Below, piece after piece: positions 46,441 through 60,319 of a stretch of 64,000 bases of DNA (positions within the stretch are counted from its first letter, which is position 1; each line of letters starts with the position of its first letter). Source of the stretch: Anaeramoeba flamelloides (taxonomy: Eukaryota; Metamonada; Anaeramoebidae); assembly GCA_027625915.1 (NCBI GenBank), contig JANTQA010000057.1:8680001-8744000 (forward strand). The letters run 5' to 3'. Below the pieces are notes generated by a model. It did no database searches and was not told the origin of the DNA. It worked only from the letters and a program-made list of their open reading frames with translations. The position numbers and the translations under genes were made by a program.

Positions 46441-46690
46441 AAAACTTTTTTTTAGAAATTTTTTAAAAGAATAAAACATAGTTTTATTATCTACTATAAC
46501 TAATAAAGATATTGAATCTTGTTTATTAATAATATTAAAATTATTATTATTTAAAATAATTGAAATTATTTTTTTTCTTTTCAGAAATCCAGATTTTACA
46601 ATTATTTTCATAGGCTGGGCAGTTCCAGAGAAAAAAAATCTAATAATTAATTGTTTGATAATTTTTCAAGTATATTTTTAAGATCTATTT
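46441..46690 (-). mobile_element. LINE 3' fragment
   Basis: The minus strand reads FFLWNCPAYENN and then an open stretch ending SFKKFLKKSFGIQES. These match FLWDCPAYKIN and the following segment, ending FLKKSLEIR, of the LINE at 33620-34945. Only the zinc-knuckle end remains. Confidence 0.6.
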
Positions 46691-46754
46691 AAACTGTATT
46701 GTGATCATAGGATTTGCCTTCAATTGGAAGGTAACATATCGCGAAACTAATCAC

Positions 46755-48985
46755 TTAAAATATAATTTTTATTAAGAGAAATTGTTGTTGTTTAAAAATA
46801 ATCTCAATCAATAATAAAGAATATTATGATTGTTTTTAGGAACATATTGGTTCGAAAAAAAAGATTTCTTGATCTTCTATTGTTTTGAAGAGTGTGAGAT
46901 TGATGAAATAATTCATAATACTTAATTGATTTAAATTCAATCATTTATAGATACTTTATTTTATTTGAAAAAAAAGATATTGTGATGTATAAAATGATTT
47001 TTTCAATTAAAAATGATTATATTTTAGTCCATAGTCATCTTGTCAAATCAATAATTTGAATTTTGATATGATTTTCATTAATAATTTTGTTGTTTTTTGG
47101 TTTTTTGATTTGAACTTAATTTCTTTTTGACTTTTTGGTATTTTTGAATATTTTTACTCATTGTATCCCTTTAAAATAAGATAATTTAAGTTTATTTTCG
47201 TTTTGTTCTTTAAATTATGTTTTTGCTGAAATCCTTTGTTGGTATTTTAGAAAAACGTGAAAAATAAAAAAAAGATATTAAAAAAATAAAATAAAGAATT
47301 AATTTTATATTTCTGGTCTTTTGAAGAAGTGAAATGAATAAATTTTTATTTGAAACCAAATCTAAAATTAGTTAATTGGTTTGATCTTTAATTTTGAAAG
47401 TTTGTAATGTATTGAATGAATTGTTGAATTTAAATGATTCGATAAATATTCTTTTTATATTTTGATTGATAATTGATAAAGTTGAAAATAGTTTAGAATT
47501 TATTAAATATTGAAATTTTTGATTTTACAGATTATATATAATGGTACTCTATATTGATTCTATAAACTTAAGTTGAAAGTTTTTGAGTTATTCAAAATTA
47601 GTTGTTTTTATTTGTTAATTTTTGATAAAATTGAAAAAAAAGAAGAAAAAAAAATTGTGCTTTTTTGGTATTAAAAATGATAATAATTTGTAAATAAACA
47701 ATTAATTTGATTAACTATTTCAGGTTAGGGCGTATAGCTCAGTGGTAGAGCAATTGACTGCAGATCAATAGGTCCGGGGTTCGACTCCACGTGCGCCCTT
47801 TTTTTCTCTTTTTTATCTTTTTTTCATAGACTTATTCTTCTTCTTTCAAATTAGTGAAGAAAAAAGAAAAATAGATCAAAAGAAATTACTTTTTTAAAAA
47901 GAAAAAAAAAATTATAATCTTGTTTTTATTTTTTTTTTTTCCATTTTTAAGGGACTTTTGGATCAATAGACTTTTCAAATCAAATAATTTAAAAATGGTA
48001 TTTCAAATTTAATTTCTGATTTTTTTTGGTTTTTGTATTTCTATAAATTGTATATTAGAATCTAGTCACACAATCTTCTTATTTGAAAGAATTCAAACAA
48101 ATTTTTGACAAAATTAGATAACAAAAAAAAGTCAACTATCTTAATTTCATGTTGGTTAGAATTAAAGTTAATTGAAAATTGTTTGTTTTTTTGTTTATTT
48201 ATTATTTTTTATTACAAGATTTTGATTGAATAAAAAACTTCTTTGGGTACTTCAGAAACACTTGAAAATGAAAATAATTGATTACAAATCAAACCAAAGA
48301 ATTTTCTAGTTAGTCAAAAAAAAGGAGTGATCATGAATGAGATAAGCCTATTTTTGACTCTTGATTCATTCACAGTCTCAATAATTTTTTTGTGAACAAC
48401 TATTTTCCAGATTGGGATTTTAAATAAAGATTGAGAGTTTACTTGCAACAAAGTTTTATTACAAGATTTTCAACATAAAAATCAATAAAAATAAATCATC
48501 CTGAAAAAATTAATAAAACATGTGTGAAGCAGTGAAAAATAGAAAATAAATGATACTGGTATTTTTTTTCTTAATGTTAATTTTGCTCCTTAAATTTTCC
48601 AACAATTATGATTTTATGGAAACATGTTTAAAACCGTTACATTCTGATATCAGGTCACTATTTCATAAAATTGGTTAAAGAGATAATTTCAAAATAATAA
48701 TCTAAAATTAATTATTTATAATTCGAAAAAGCAAATAAATGGCAATTGATACTATTCTAAAACTTATGATCTGATATTTTTATTTGATAATGATACATTT
48801 ACATATCAATTCTTATTTTTACCTTGAAGTTATTATTTATTTGTGAAAATTTCAGGTATAATAGTTAACTTTTCTATAACATTCAAAAATATTTTCTCCC
48901 ATATTGAAATTGAAAAATAAAGTAATAATTTTATTAATAATATATTGGATTTATTGTAAATATTATTTCCAGAAATGAATTATTA
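46755..48985. repeat. tRNA-Cys unit 3
   Basis: It shares its 5' part (46755-47080) with unit 4 and its tRNA-proximal and downstream parts with unit 2. It therefore links the two arrangements and is the most complete unit. Confidence 0.8.
47728..47799 (+). tRNA. tRNA-Cys (GCA), copy 3
   Basis: The 72 bases are identical to the other copies, with a T-run terminator. The flanks agree with copy 2 to a degree that points to a recent duplication. Confidence 0.97.
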
Positions 48986-48999
48986 AATTTTGAGCATTT

Positions 49000-50200
<1,201 letters not shown>

Positions 50201-50201
50201 A

Positions 50202-50395
50202 CTGTCAGTTCCACTTTTAAGGTACAAACTTTCAACGAAATTTAAGGCACAAAAGAGTCTCAAATTAAGGCACAAAATTTTGAATTTTTTTTTTATAATT
50301 TATTTTACTAGAATACGAATTTTGTGTCTTAATTTGAGATTTTTATTGTGCCTTAAATTTGATTGCAATTTGTGACTTAAAAGTGGAACTGACTT
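50202..50395. mobile_element. Family A fold-back element, copy 5
   Basis: The left end reads CTGTCAGTTCCACTTTTA, the right GTGGAACTGACTT, with TA on both sides. The GGCACAAA iterons are mostly kept, with some decayed to GGTACAAA. Confidence 0.8.
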
Positions 50396-50792
50396 TATAA
50401 GAAATTAAGTATATTCTAGAAATTTTAAGTGTCAAAATTAAATGAAATTCAATCATTTTAATGATTTATTTAACCATATAAATAATTATTTAGGATAAAT
50501 AAAGTGGGATTTGATATATTCTATTAGAATAAAATACCAAATCTATTTAAAAAAAAAAGGGGTGGGGTTCCAATAATTAAAAATATTGATCAAATGAAAA
50601 TTGAAATTAAAATATTTAGTTGGTCTTATTGTATAATATTTGATACAATTATTTCTTCATTCTATACTTTTTTTTTTAATTCTTTTAATATAAATTTATT
50701 CTCTGTATTTTTTGTAAGAAAAAAAATATTTTATTATTTTACAAGAATTCCCAAAATAATTATTTTAATTTTTAATTTCATTTACTTCATCT

Positions 50793-50986
50793 AATTCAGT
50801 TCCATTTTTAAGGAACAATCTATCATCAAATAAATTCACAGAAAAAATTCGAAATTAAGGCACAGGATTCGTATTCTAGCAAAATACGAGGTGAAAATTA
50901 AAATTCCCAAATTTGTTACTTTATTGTGATTTTAATTGTGCCAATAAACTCCTTGAAATTTAGTTCATTATAAGTGAAATTGACTG
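50793..50986. mobile_element. Family A element, decayed copy 6
   Basis: TTCAGTTCCATTTTTAAGG at the left and AAGTGAAATTGACTG before TA at the right frame an interval of the usual length. The arms have many mismatches, making this the oldest recognisable copy of the family here. Confidence 0.65.
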
Positions 50987-51224
50987 TAATTCAGTATTAG
51001 TATAAGAGAAGATGAAATTTTTCGATATCTCTTCACGGAAATAGATTAATTGAATATATTTGATTGGCGAATTAAAATTTATATTTCTCTATAATTTTCT
51101 CAAACCCAAAAAATAAAAATAAAATTAAGATTGTTACTTTTTTATTTTTTTTCTTTTGGTTTTCTTTTTCAAGAATACTTTTTGTTTAAATTTTTTTATT
51201 ACAACACTTCAATCATTTTCATTT

Positions 51225-52425
51225 AAGAGTGTAAGCACATTTTTCATTTTTTAAGTACCATCTTTTATACGAAACTGAATTCTTCAAATCATTTCTTTAA
51301 CCAAATAGATTGATATTTTAATAAATACTAGAGTAGGATATATTCGAGTATAAGATATTTTCATACCAACAAAAAAATTTTGGTACAAAAAATGAAAAAA
51401 TTGATCAAGAAAAAATAAATAAAAAATCATTTATTTCTTGATCTTATCAATAAAATTTGACACAATTAATTATTCTTTATTTAGGTTCTATTTTTAATTC
51501 TTCTTGAAAATAATTTTGTTTTAAAAATATTTGAGAAACAAATTACTTTTTATTTCTCAAGAATTTCCAAAATGAATTTAAAATCCTATTTTCATTTACT
51601 GAATCTAATTCTTGTTTTAGTTTAGAAAATATGTTAGTTTTTTAATTTTTCTGGGGAATGAATAAAGGTTTATTGGATGAATTTGTTGGATTTGATAATT
51701 ATTTATTTTTCTGATTAAATTGGAAACTAAAAATAATTCGGAATCTTTATGAAATTTTTTCTTAAATTTTTCAATTATTTTGATTTGAATCTTTTGTAAC
51801 TGTTTTTTGATTCCAAGAATTCAACAGTTTTATTTTAATTTTTGATATAGTAATCTTTGTTTTGGCTTGGTTTGATAAAAATATTTGAAAAATGAATTTT
51901 GATAGCTAATTTGTCAAAAAATGTTTTGTAAAATAATTATAAATAGTAATGGGGCGAGAAATTCAAGGTAAAAAATTTTGGATTACTACAAATTAAGAAG
52001 TTAAAGAAACCAAATCTTTAAAAATAGGTTTTGATCGATTTTAATTTTTTTAATTTTTGATTTCAACATATATATTTGGAAAGTTGATCTTTCATGTTTG
52101 GTCTTCTAAAAGAAAATATATGTTTCAAAGACACAACTTTTCGGGTCTATTTTTTTGGTTTGACTGTTTGGATTAATTTCAATTGTATGTATTCTCTAAT
52201 CTCTAGATCCAAAACCAAATTTAATAAAACCAAAAATTTAAGATAAAAAATGTTATAAAAAAATGAAAAATTAAAGATTCAACTCTGAATTACTTTAATT
52301 CTTTTCACAAATAGAGCAGAGAATGAGATTGTGGTTTCAAAGTTTCAATATCTGGTGGCACTTAAAAAAACATGTCCCACCAAAGTTTACACAATTAAAA
52401 TTTTTTAAATGATATAATGTACTTG
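51225..52425. repeat. Duplicated segment, second copy of 16165-18310
   Basis: This copy lacks the family C element; at about 52225 it reads AAATTTAATAAAACC where the other copy is interrupted. No gene is seen. Confidence 0.8.
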
Positions 52426-53539
52426 CTACCTTGATGAGAAAAAACAAAACTTCATTTTCAATTTTTTTTCAAAAATAGACTGTTGATTGCAACCTATTTC
52501 TTTGATAACTATATTTATTCGAAGAAAAAGAAGGAAAGGAAGTTCAAATATCTTCCATTTTGAATTCCAATACCTGTAAGAGAAATTGTTGTGCTTTTGA
52601 AATAATCTCAATAAATAATAAAAAATATTATTGATTGTTTTTAGGAATATTATTAGTTTAAAAAAAAATATTTTCAGATCTTCCATTGTTTTGAAGAGTG
52701 TGAGATTGAAGAAATAATTTATAACGTTCAAGTTATGTTGATTTAAAAGTATTATTAGATACTTTTTTTCATTTGAAAAAAAAGATATCTTTGATGTATA
52801 ATGATTTTTTCAATTAAAAATAATTATATTTTAGTCCATAGTCATCTTTTCAAATCAATAATTTGAATTTTGATATGATTTTCATTAATAATTTAGTTGT
52901 TTTTTATTTTTTTGATTTGAACTTAATTTCTTTTTGACTTTTTGGTATTTTTGAATAGTTTTACTCATTGTATCCCTTTAAAACATAAATAAAATTTAAG
53001 TTTATTGTTGTTTTGTTCTTTAAATTATTATTTTCGGGAATTGCTTTTGTTTTTTTAAAAAAACTGTAAAAAGTAAAAAAAAGATATTAAGAAAATAATA
53101 AAGAGTTTATTTCGGATTTCCGTTATTGAGAGAAGTGAAATGAATAAATCTTTATTTTGAAACCAAACCTAAAATTAGTTAATTGGTTTGATCTTTAATT
53201 TCGAAAGTTTTTAATGTATTGAATGAATTGTTAAATTTTGCATAATTCGATAAATATTTTGATATTTTTTTAGATAATTGATAGATTGATAAAGTTGAAT
53301 AGAGTTTAGAATTTATTAAAAAATGAATTGGTTGATTTGAAATTCATTTTGTGTTGTTCAATAGTTTTTTTAAGGTAGCTTTAGTAGAAAAGTTTTGAGA
53401 ATAGCGAAGTGAGGGAAATTTTTGATTTTTATTTGTTAATTTTTTAGAAAAGAGAAAAAAAAAAGAGTTAGCTTTTCTGGTATTAAAAATGATTATAATT
53501 TGTAAATAAACAATTAATTTGATTGACTATTTCAAGTTA

Positions 53540-53611
53540 GGGCGTATAGCTCAGTGGTAGAGCAATTGACTGCAGATCAATAGGTCCGGGGTTCGACTCC
53601 ACGTGCGCCCT
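53540..53611 (+). tRNA. tRNA-Cys (GCA), copy 4
   Basis: The 72 bases are identical to copies 1-3, with a T run after it. The family B element begins 151 bases downstream. Confidence 0.97.
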
Positions 53612-53761
53612 TTTTTTCTCTTTTTTATCCTTTTTTCAAATACTTATTCTTCTTCTTTCAAATTAGTGAAGAAAAAAGAAAAATAGATCAAAAGAAATTA
53701 CTTTTTTAAAAAGAAAAAAAAAATTATAATCTTGTTTTTATTTTTTTTTTTTCCATTTTTA

Positions 53762-54315
53762 AGGTTTACAATCCCTGAAACTGGAAAAAAGATTATCTTG
53801 TATTGGTTGTTTAAACTTGTTATTTTGGTTCTTAGCTGATCGATCCACAACTAAGTTTGGATCTTATAGGTGGTTGAAAAAGGCTATTTTTGTGATTTTA
53901 TTTTTTTTTTTTCCGAAATCCGAATTGATGAGTCTAAGATTAATTAATTGGAAGATATTTAATTAGTAATTGAGTTTTTTGTTCTCTATGTTGAAATTTT
54001 TATTTACACTTTGTATTATTTAATGCTTGTAAAAAAATTTTTTTTTATTAACTCCTAACTCTGTAAAAGGAAAATGATAATTTCAATTTACAACCCAAAA
54101 ATTAACACTTTTAATTCAATACCTTCCAATCAATTAATCTTAGACTCATCAATCTGGAATTCGGAAAAAAAAAAAATAAAATTACAAAAATAGCCTTTTT
54201 CAACCACCTATAAGATCCAAACTTAGTTCTGGATCGATCAGCTAAGAACCAAAATAACAAGTTGAAACAACCAATACAAGATAATCTTTTTTCCAGTTTC
54301 AGGGATTGTAAACCT
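53762..54315. mobile_element. Family B fold-back element, copy 4 (554 bp)
   Basis: The ends AGGTTTACAATCCCTGAAA and its exact complement are flanked by TA. The arms pair almost perfectly to the centre (GATCGATCCA against TGGATCGATC), so this is the youngest copy. Unit 1 at about 40352 shows the uninterrupted site. Confidence 0.92.
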
Positions 54316-54954
54316 TAGGGGGACTTTGGATCAATATAATTTTTAAAATCAAATAATTCAAAAATGTAGCTACCCAAATTATATCCTTCTCAATTAAGAT
54401 ATTTTTTCTGAAAAGTAGAAAACTGAAAAACAAAACCTTACAATTGTGTTTTGGATTCACTACCTAAACCTTTTTTTTATTTCGGTAAACCTATTTAAAT
54501 TTTTAATTGATCGATTTTAAATTACTTTTTGGAAACCGTTTGGATTAAAATTTTCAAAAAGTTTTATTGTATTTTCAATTATATATATTTCCCAAAAAAA
54601 AAAAAAAAGTTATTCAATTTTTAATAAGTACAATTATAAAATAAAATTTAACTAAATATTTTTTTTCAAATTAAAGAATTTTTGTTTTTTTTTATCTCTC
54701 CCCAAAATAGGTTATTATTTTTGTTTTTCATTCTTGTTCACTAATTCTATTTAAATTATTTAATTCTTTTTATTGCAAAAATAAAAAGATGTTATTACAA
54801 AAAATTAAAATAATGAAAAATCAAGGCTATCAGAAAAAAAAAAAAAAAATGAAAGTAAGAAAGAGACAAAGATACCAATATATAACACAGCATTTCCAAA
54901 TATAAGCATTTTTGAAAATAGTATGATTATCAGCTATTTCCAAAAAAAAAGTAG

Positions 54955-55515
54955 GGTAAATTTATTTTAAAATATCTTTCTTAAACTCAATCATCAAAAG
55001 ACTATTTAAATTTCTAAAAACATTAAAAACTATTGATTTATTCTTGATAATAATTCAACTTTTCTGTTAGTATGGCATTACATAAATAAAATATTTTCAA
55101 ATTTCTGATCTCTATACTATCTTTAATTTTTTAGATGTGAAAATAGTTATTTATTATTTTCCTTTAAACGAAAAAAATTGTTTCTTTAACTTATTTGATC
55201 TCAATAACATTTCGAATAGAATGAAAAGCATTTGCAATATATATAATTATTTAAAAAATCATTTTTAAGCTTTCCATATTTCCAGTTTTTTATTGAAATT
55301 GATAATAAATTATTTTATCCAAAAAAACTGTAATTTTTTTTTTCATTTTTAAAAAATGTTTATACAAAAATATCTTGAAATAAATAACACATCTATTGAT
55401 TCAATTGGTATTAAAATTTAACTAATTTTTTTTTTTCAATTAACGAATATCTCCACTAACAAATTGATTTTTTATGAAATGGAAAAAAAATATTACCATT
55501 TTTTCCGAAATGCCT
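54955..55515. repeat. Old duplicated segment matching 13440-15045
   Basis: GTAAATTTATTTTAAAATAT, then TTCTTGATAATAATTCAA, and the last 350 bases match 13440-13560 and 14640-15045. About 1.0 kb is missing between the two blocks in this copy. It is noncoding. Confidence 0.6.
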
Positions 55516-58350
55516 TAGTTCAAGTTTCATTTACTCTTAATTACATGGTTATTGTAATCTAATCATATACTTAGTTTAGGTGGGTATTTAATAAACAAAC
55601 AAGTAAATCAGAAACACATCCTTCTAGATATTTTGTGTAATTATCGTAATTAAAAAACAAATATATATGGTCAAAGCCTAATCACATATTTCAAAATAAA
55701 ACCTGTTCTTTTTTTTTTCCTTCGTTATACAATGCAAAAATTAATTCAAACCAAATAATATGTCTAATTTTAAATAAATTTTTGAGGTAAAATCTTTGAT
55801 ATTTTTTTGTTTTTAATTTTAAATTAGGAATCTTATTTGAATAAAATTTCTGTAATTTTTCTCAATAAAAATTATTAGAAAAAAATTAAAAAATGGTGCT
55901 ATATTTTTCAGGTCTACATCACTTGATATATTTATTATTTGTTTTTTTTTTTTTTCTTATCGTTTTTTTTATAGTAAATTATTTCTAAAATCAATTCTAT
56001 TTTTTAAGAGAAAAATTATCAATTTGATCCATAATTTCAAGAATATTTTTAATAATACAAGATTTAAGAAACCAACAATTAATTAGCCTACCAGCTTATT
56101 AATTTTCCATTTCTTTAATCAACTAATATCTAGTGCTTGAAGAAGAAAAAAGAAAAAAGGTTTTTGATTTTGAAACAAAGATTAAACTTTTATAAATGTG
56201 TTATTTTCAAAAAAGTAATATCAAAAAAATAGATGATACTTTACAAATAAAATATAAATAAGGAATTAAAATTAAATATTTATACCTGTTCTTAACTTGT
56301 GTGTAGAAGTCTCCCATTTTATTTTTTTTTTTCTTAATATTAGAATTAGTTCTCTGTGCTAATCTATCACATTCTTCGAAGACTTTAAATAAGTAATAAT
56401 TTTGAATTATCAATTCTTTTGGTCTATTTACAGATGTATTTGATTTAAAATCGGAATTAATATTCAATCACAAAATTATGATAATCTTCTAATCATTGTC
56501 TTGGCTATTCTTGAAAAAAAATATCAAATCAATTTTAAATATCAAATCAGTTTTAATAGTAAAATGGAAGTGAAAAGGAAAATTTTTAATTATTTTTTTA
56601 CTTATTTTTCACTATAAATGTAGATATATGAATTTTAAATATAGTAAACTGAATAAATACCTATTGTTGAAATCAGAAAGTCAGTATCAGATAAAGTGAA
56701 AAATCATAGTAGAGCATCAAACAATATCATAAAATTCAATTTTTACTCAGATTTTCAATTAAAATCTCAAATTTTTGAAATGGGACATGCTTAAAATTTG
56801 GGTTTTATTTGAATTTTGAATTATATTTTGTTCCCAATAATCAGTTTAATTTTTGTATTTGGTTATTTTTTTGAAATGAAAACAAAAAAAGACATTAAAA
56901 AAATTTTCAAACTAATAACATTTACTCCGATTTTGAAATTTAAATTGATTTGACATTTTTTTTCCAGAATTACTTGATATTTTTCATAACATAAAATACT
57001 AGTGTTAGTTATTAATGGAAAAAATAAATATTCTCTCAAAGTTCAATACGGAAGTTTCATTGGATCTCTCAAAATATCATTTACTTAGCATTAACTTTTT
57101 ATAGATCTTTAGTTTTTTTCATACATATTTTGTAAAATATTTGTAAAACCGAAATAAAAATTATCAAAAATTAATTGAAAAAAGACAATAAAGTAGTGAA
57201 AAAAATACCAAGACATAAAAATATTTTACAGGCAAGATTTTGAATTGTGAATATTAGTAAAATTGATGTGTAATTTCATTTCTTTAAAATCAAATCCTTT
57301 TTTTAAAGAATCAAATTTTTAAAATTATAACTCGCCCACTTATTATGATGACGATTAATGAAATTACACTTGTTCAAAACAGCATTCGACTAATCAAAAA
57401 ACAAACAGAAAAATTTTAATTTTCCAAACTCTAGTAAATATCTATAAAACTTGAGAATTTTTTCAAAAAAAGTTGATCTACTTAGGCTATAAAACAATTA
57501 CTCGAGTATTCTAGAGACACCTTACTTTGATGAACTTTAAGTAGGAATATGACTAATCTCATAAAAAAATTGGTTATTTATAATAAGGATTTCAATGAAA
57601 TTAAACAACAATTTTCCAAATATTCACAATTAAAAATCTTATCAGGGATTATTATTATGTCTAGTAATTATTTCACTTCTATCTTTCAAATTTTATCTCT
57701 TTTTTTTCCATATTGAATAATTCACCTTTTTTCTCCAAATGGGCAATTTTATCATAATAATTCCAGTCTAAAAGAATTCCTAATTCTATATTTACTCAAT
57801 ATTTATTCACAAAATAGACACATCATAAAAAAAATTGATCTTGATTATGATATTTGAGCAATTTTCTTAAAATAATTCGTGGTCTTATCTAATGTTCAAT
57901 TTCAACCAAAGAAAAACTTGTAAACAAATGAATTTTAGGTAATTGTTACTTGGTTTTCAACTCTTTTAACAAGTTATCAAGAGAATAACAAAGCAAAAGT
58001 TTCAAAAGCAAAAAATGGGAAAGATATCATCGTAATATTGTAGATTGAATTATGTACCAAACAATAATGTTCGTAATTAAAATATTTTGATTTTTAGCAA
58101 ATTCATTGAAATAAAATTCCTTTTACTGAATAACTTTAGTGCCAAAAATCTTAAGAATTTTACAAATCTTATCACTTTTTATGAGCTCCTCTCGTTTAAA
58201 AGTCTTGGAAAGTGTTTGAAAGGGTTGCAAATTGTCTGAAAATTCACTTCAAGTTTTTGAAAGACTCAAATCTTTGTAAAATTCATTAGATATTTTGTAA
58301 GGAAGTTCTAATTTTCAACTAACCATTTTTTTTCAATAATATTTCCAATC
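55516..58350. other. AT-rich intergenic region, upstream of the NFU gene
   Basis: Only the exon-like stretch at 56286-56464 stands out. No RNA gene is seen. The last 150 bases, with AAATATTTCCAATC before the ATG, should hold the NFU leader. Confidence 0.45.
56286..56464 (-). other. Possible exon or gene fragment
   Basis: The minus strand is open with a good protein-like composition (ELIIQNYYLFKVFEECDRLA, then KNKMGDFYTQVKNR). It ends exactly at AAGAACAG followed by GTATAAAT, a fair 5' splice site. TGTAAATAG before ACCAAAAG could be an acceptor. There is no ATG, and I found no convincing neighbouring exon within about 700 bp downstream. It could be an exon of a split gene, a pseudogene piece or chance. 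Confidence 0.25.
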
Positions 58351-58791
58351 ATGTCATTAGTGCCTTTTAAAAATTTCAGTCTTGTAAATTCTCAAAGTAT
58401 TTCCTTTTTGTCTGTAGGAACAAGGAGTTGCTTGAGAACCTTTTCAACCATTCAAAAACCTAAAACAAAAAAAAAGAGCAAAGTAGAAGAAGCCGTCTTC
58501 GATCAAACACACAAAACCACAGACAACAATACAATCAAGCCCACAAAAGAAGAAAGGGAGCTCGAAGAAAAAATTCAAGGGCTATTAAAAAATAAGATTG
58601 CTCCTTTGTTGAGAAGCCATGGTGGCGGGATCCAATATGTTAGCTTCAATCATTTAACTGGAATTTTGTATGTTAAATTAACAAACGCTTGCCATGGGTG
58701 CCCAAGCCAAACAATGACACTCAAGCATGGAGTACAAAAAATCCTTGCAAAGATCGAACCTAAAATTCAAGCAGTTGAACTTGCCAGATAA
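58351..58791 (+). CDS. NFU1-like: NFU-type iron-sulfur cluster assembly protein, mitochondrial
   Basis: The protein has 146 residues. The N-terminal 45 or so are rich in Ser, Arg and Lys without acidic residues (FLSVGTRSCLRTFSTIQKPK), a typical import presequence for mitochondria or a related organelle. Residues about 72-143 are a NifU C-terminal domain, with LEEKIQGLLKNKIAPLLRSH and then GGG, and the cluster-ligating CxxC in NACHGCPSQTMTLKHGVQ. NFU proteins bind a 4Fe-4S cluster between two monomers and hand it to lipoate synthase and respiratory enzymes. The Nfu_N domain of human NFU1 is absent, so this is a short form. His stands where family members usually have Asp in EDGG. ATG 58351 is the only suitable start. 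The gene is intronless and followed at 34 bases by a run of 38 A. Confidence 0.92.
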   Translation: MSLVPFKNFSLVNSQSISFLSVGTRSCLRTFSTIQKPKTKKKSKVEEAVFDQTHKTTDNNTIKPTKEERELEEKIQGLLKNKIAPLLRSHGGGIQYVSFNHLTGILYVKLTNACHGCPSQTMTLKHGVQKILAKIEPKIQAVELAR

Positions 58792-58824
58792 TTTGGTTCA
58801 AGTTTTTTTCAATTGGCTTGGATC

Positions 58825-58825
<1 letters not shown>

Positions 58826-58863
<38 letters not shown>
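58826..58863. repeat. Run of 38 A after the NFU gene
   Basis: An uninterrupted A tract begins 34 bases after the stop codon with no AATAAA between. It may be a microsatellite, or the tail of a retrocopied mRNA. Confidence 0.95.
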
Positions 58864-58865
<2 letters not shown>

Positions 58866-59365
58866 AGTTTACTTTTTTTTCTTTTTTACTCTCTTGTTTT
58901 TAGTTTGTTTGGCGGCTAAAAGGATCACAAAATAAATTTAACCATTTTGTTTATATTTTTTTTTTTTTCGATCTTCCAAAAGAATAGTTATTCAAAGTGC
59001 GAGTTTTTTAATTTGACAATTTGAAGTGTTATTATAAAAGAGTAAAAGGGGGTAGTTTAAAAAAAGATGGAATTGCTTTTCAAATTGTCTCTCACTATCT
59101 CATTCGAGATGGGAAATTTTCAAAATTAATTTGTAGGTTTATCAGAATATATTTCCAATGCATTTATTAATTGAAACACAAAATGTGAGTGGGTGTTTTT
59201 AGAGATCTAAAGTTTTTCTTTTTCAATTTTCGGTTTATGAAGATTTTTTTTTTACCATTTTTGTTGCTTAAAAAAAAATACACCGTTTTTTAAAATTCGA
59301 TTTAAAAGCAAGAAAACTTAATCTTTTATAAAAGTTAAGGGGAAAAAGGATGAATTTAAGCACGA

Positions 59366-59767
59366 ATAAAAAAAGCGGAGGTGGGGAGTGTCTGGTTCAA
59401 AACATTTAGGAAGCATTCCCTTTAACTTTTTAGATCAAGAAAAACTTGAAAAAATGTAAATTTCAAAGAAATTCCTGATTTTAGAATTGAAGATTTTTAC
59501 TAAAAGTTGGTATTGTATTCTAAAATCGAGATAATCTTGGAAAAACATGCTTTTTTCAAAGTTTTTTTTTGGAAACTAGATAATAAGGATTTTGAACGAG
59601 CTTGGTATGGTTTTTTAGTACCAACTTTTAGTAAAAATCTTCAATTCTAAAATCAGGAATTTCTTTGAAATTTACATTTTTTCAAGTTTTTCTTGATCTA
59701 AAAAGTTAAAGATAATGGTCCCTCGATTTTTTGAAACAAAGCCTCCCCACAGCCCCCTTTTTTTAGA
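59366..59767. mobile_element. Family F inverted-repeat element, about 400 bp
   Basis: Inner arms of about 85 bp are almost perfect (ACTTTTTAGATCAAGAAAAA and onward at 59425, complement ending near 59710). They are extended outward by about 55 bp of weaker pairing (GCGGAGGTGGGGAG against CTCCCCACAGCCCCC). A non-palindromic centre of about 110 bp holds GAACGAGCTTGG. Its G-rich outer ends are unusual here. No second copy is in the window. Confidence 0.7.
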
Positions 59768-60319
59768 TAATTCTTCAGGAAATTGGAGATCACGTTATTA
59801 AGGAAAGATTGGTGTGTACCAAAAATTAATCATGTATGCTATTGAGAAAATCCTAATTAATTCCTTTTTTTTTTCAATAGTTAAAAATATTCCCTTCCTA
59901 ATTATAAGAAAAGTAACTTTATTATTAATCTTTATTTACTCTTTTTTTTTTATTTTCAAAAAAAAATAATCAGTAAATTTAATGAGAACAACTATAAAAA
60001 ACTAATAACAAATCATTCCTCTTTCAAATTCAACCCAAATAATTATTTCTTTACCTAGAAGTAATTTGAAGACTTGAAGGGTATAATTTTCCATTTAAAA
60101 GTTGTTGGGTATTTGTTAAAATAGGTTAGTATTCGTATGGATTAATGACTAAAAAACTTTATTTTTTCTTTTAAATTATCATTTTATCCCCATCCCACCT
60201 TTAAATTTAAAAATTCTTTTTATTTATTTTTTCTTATCAATTAAAACAGGAAATTTACTTCTATTAAAATAATGTCAATTCCTTGATCTATCTAAACAAT
60301 TCAAAAAATATCAATTTAT

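Larger units (their letters stand above)
52570..54880. repeat. tRNA-Cys unit 4, interrupted
   Basis: The 5' part matches unit 3, the tRNA region matches all, and 54316-54880 continues with unit 1 type downstream sequence after a family B insertion at 53762-54315. Confidence 0.75.
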
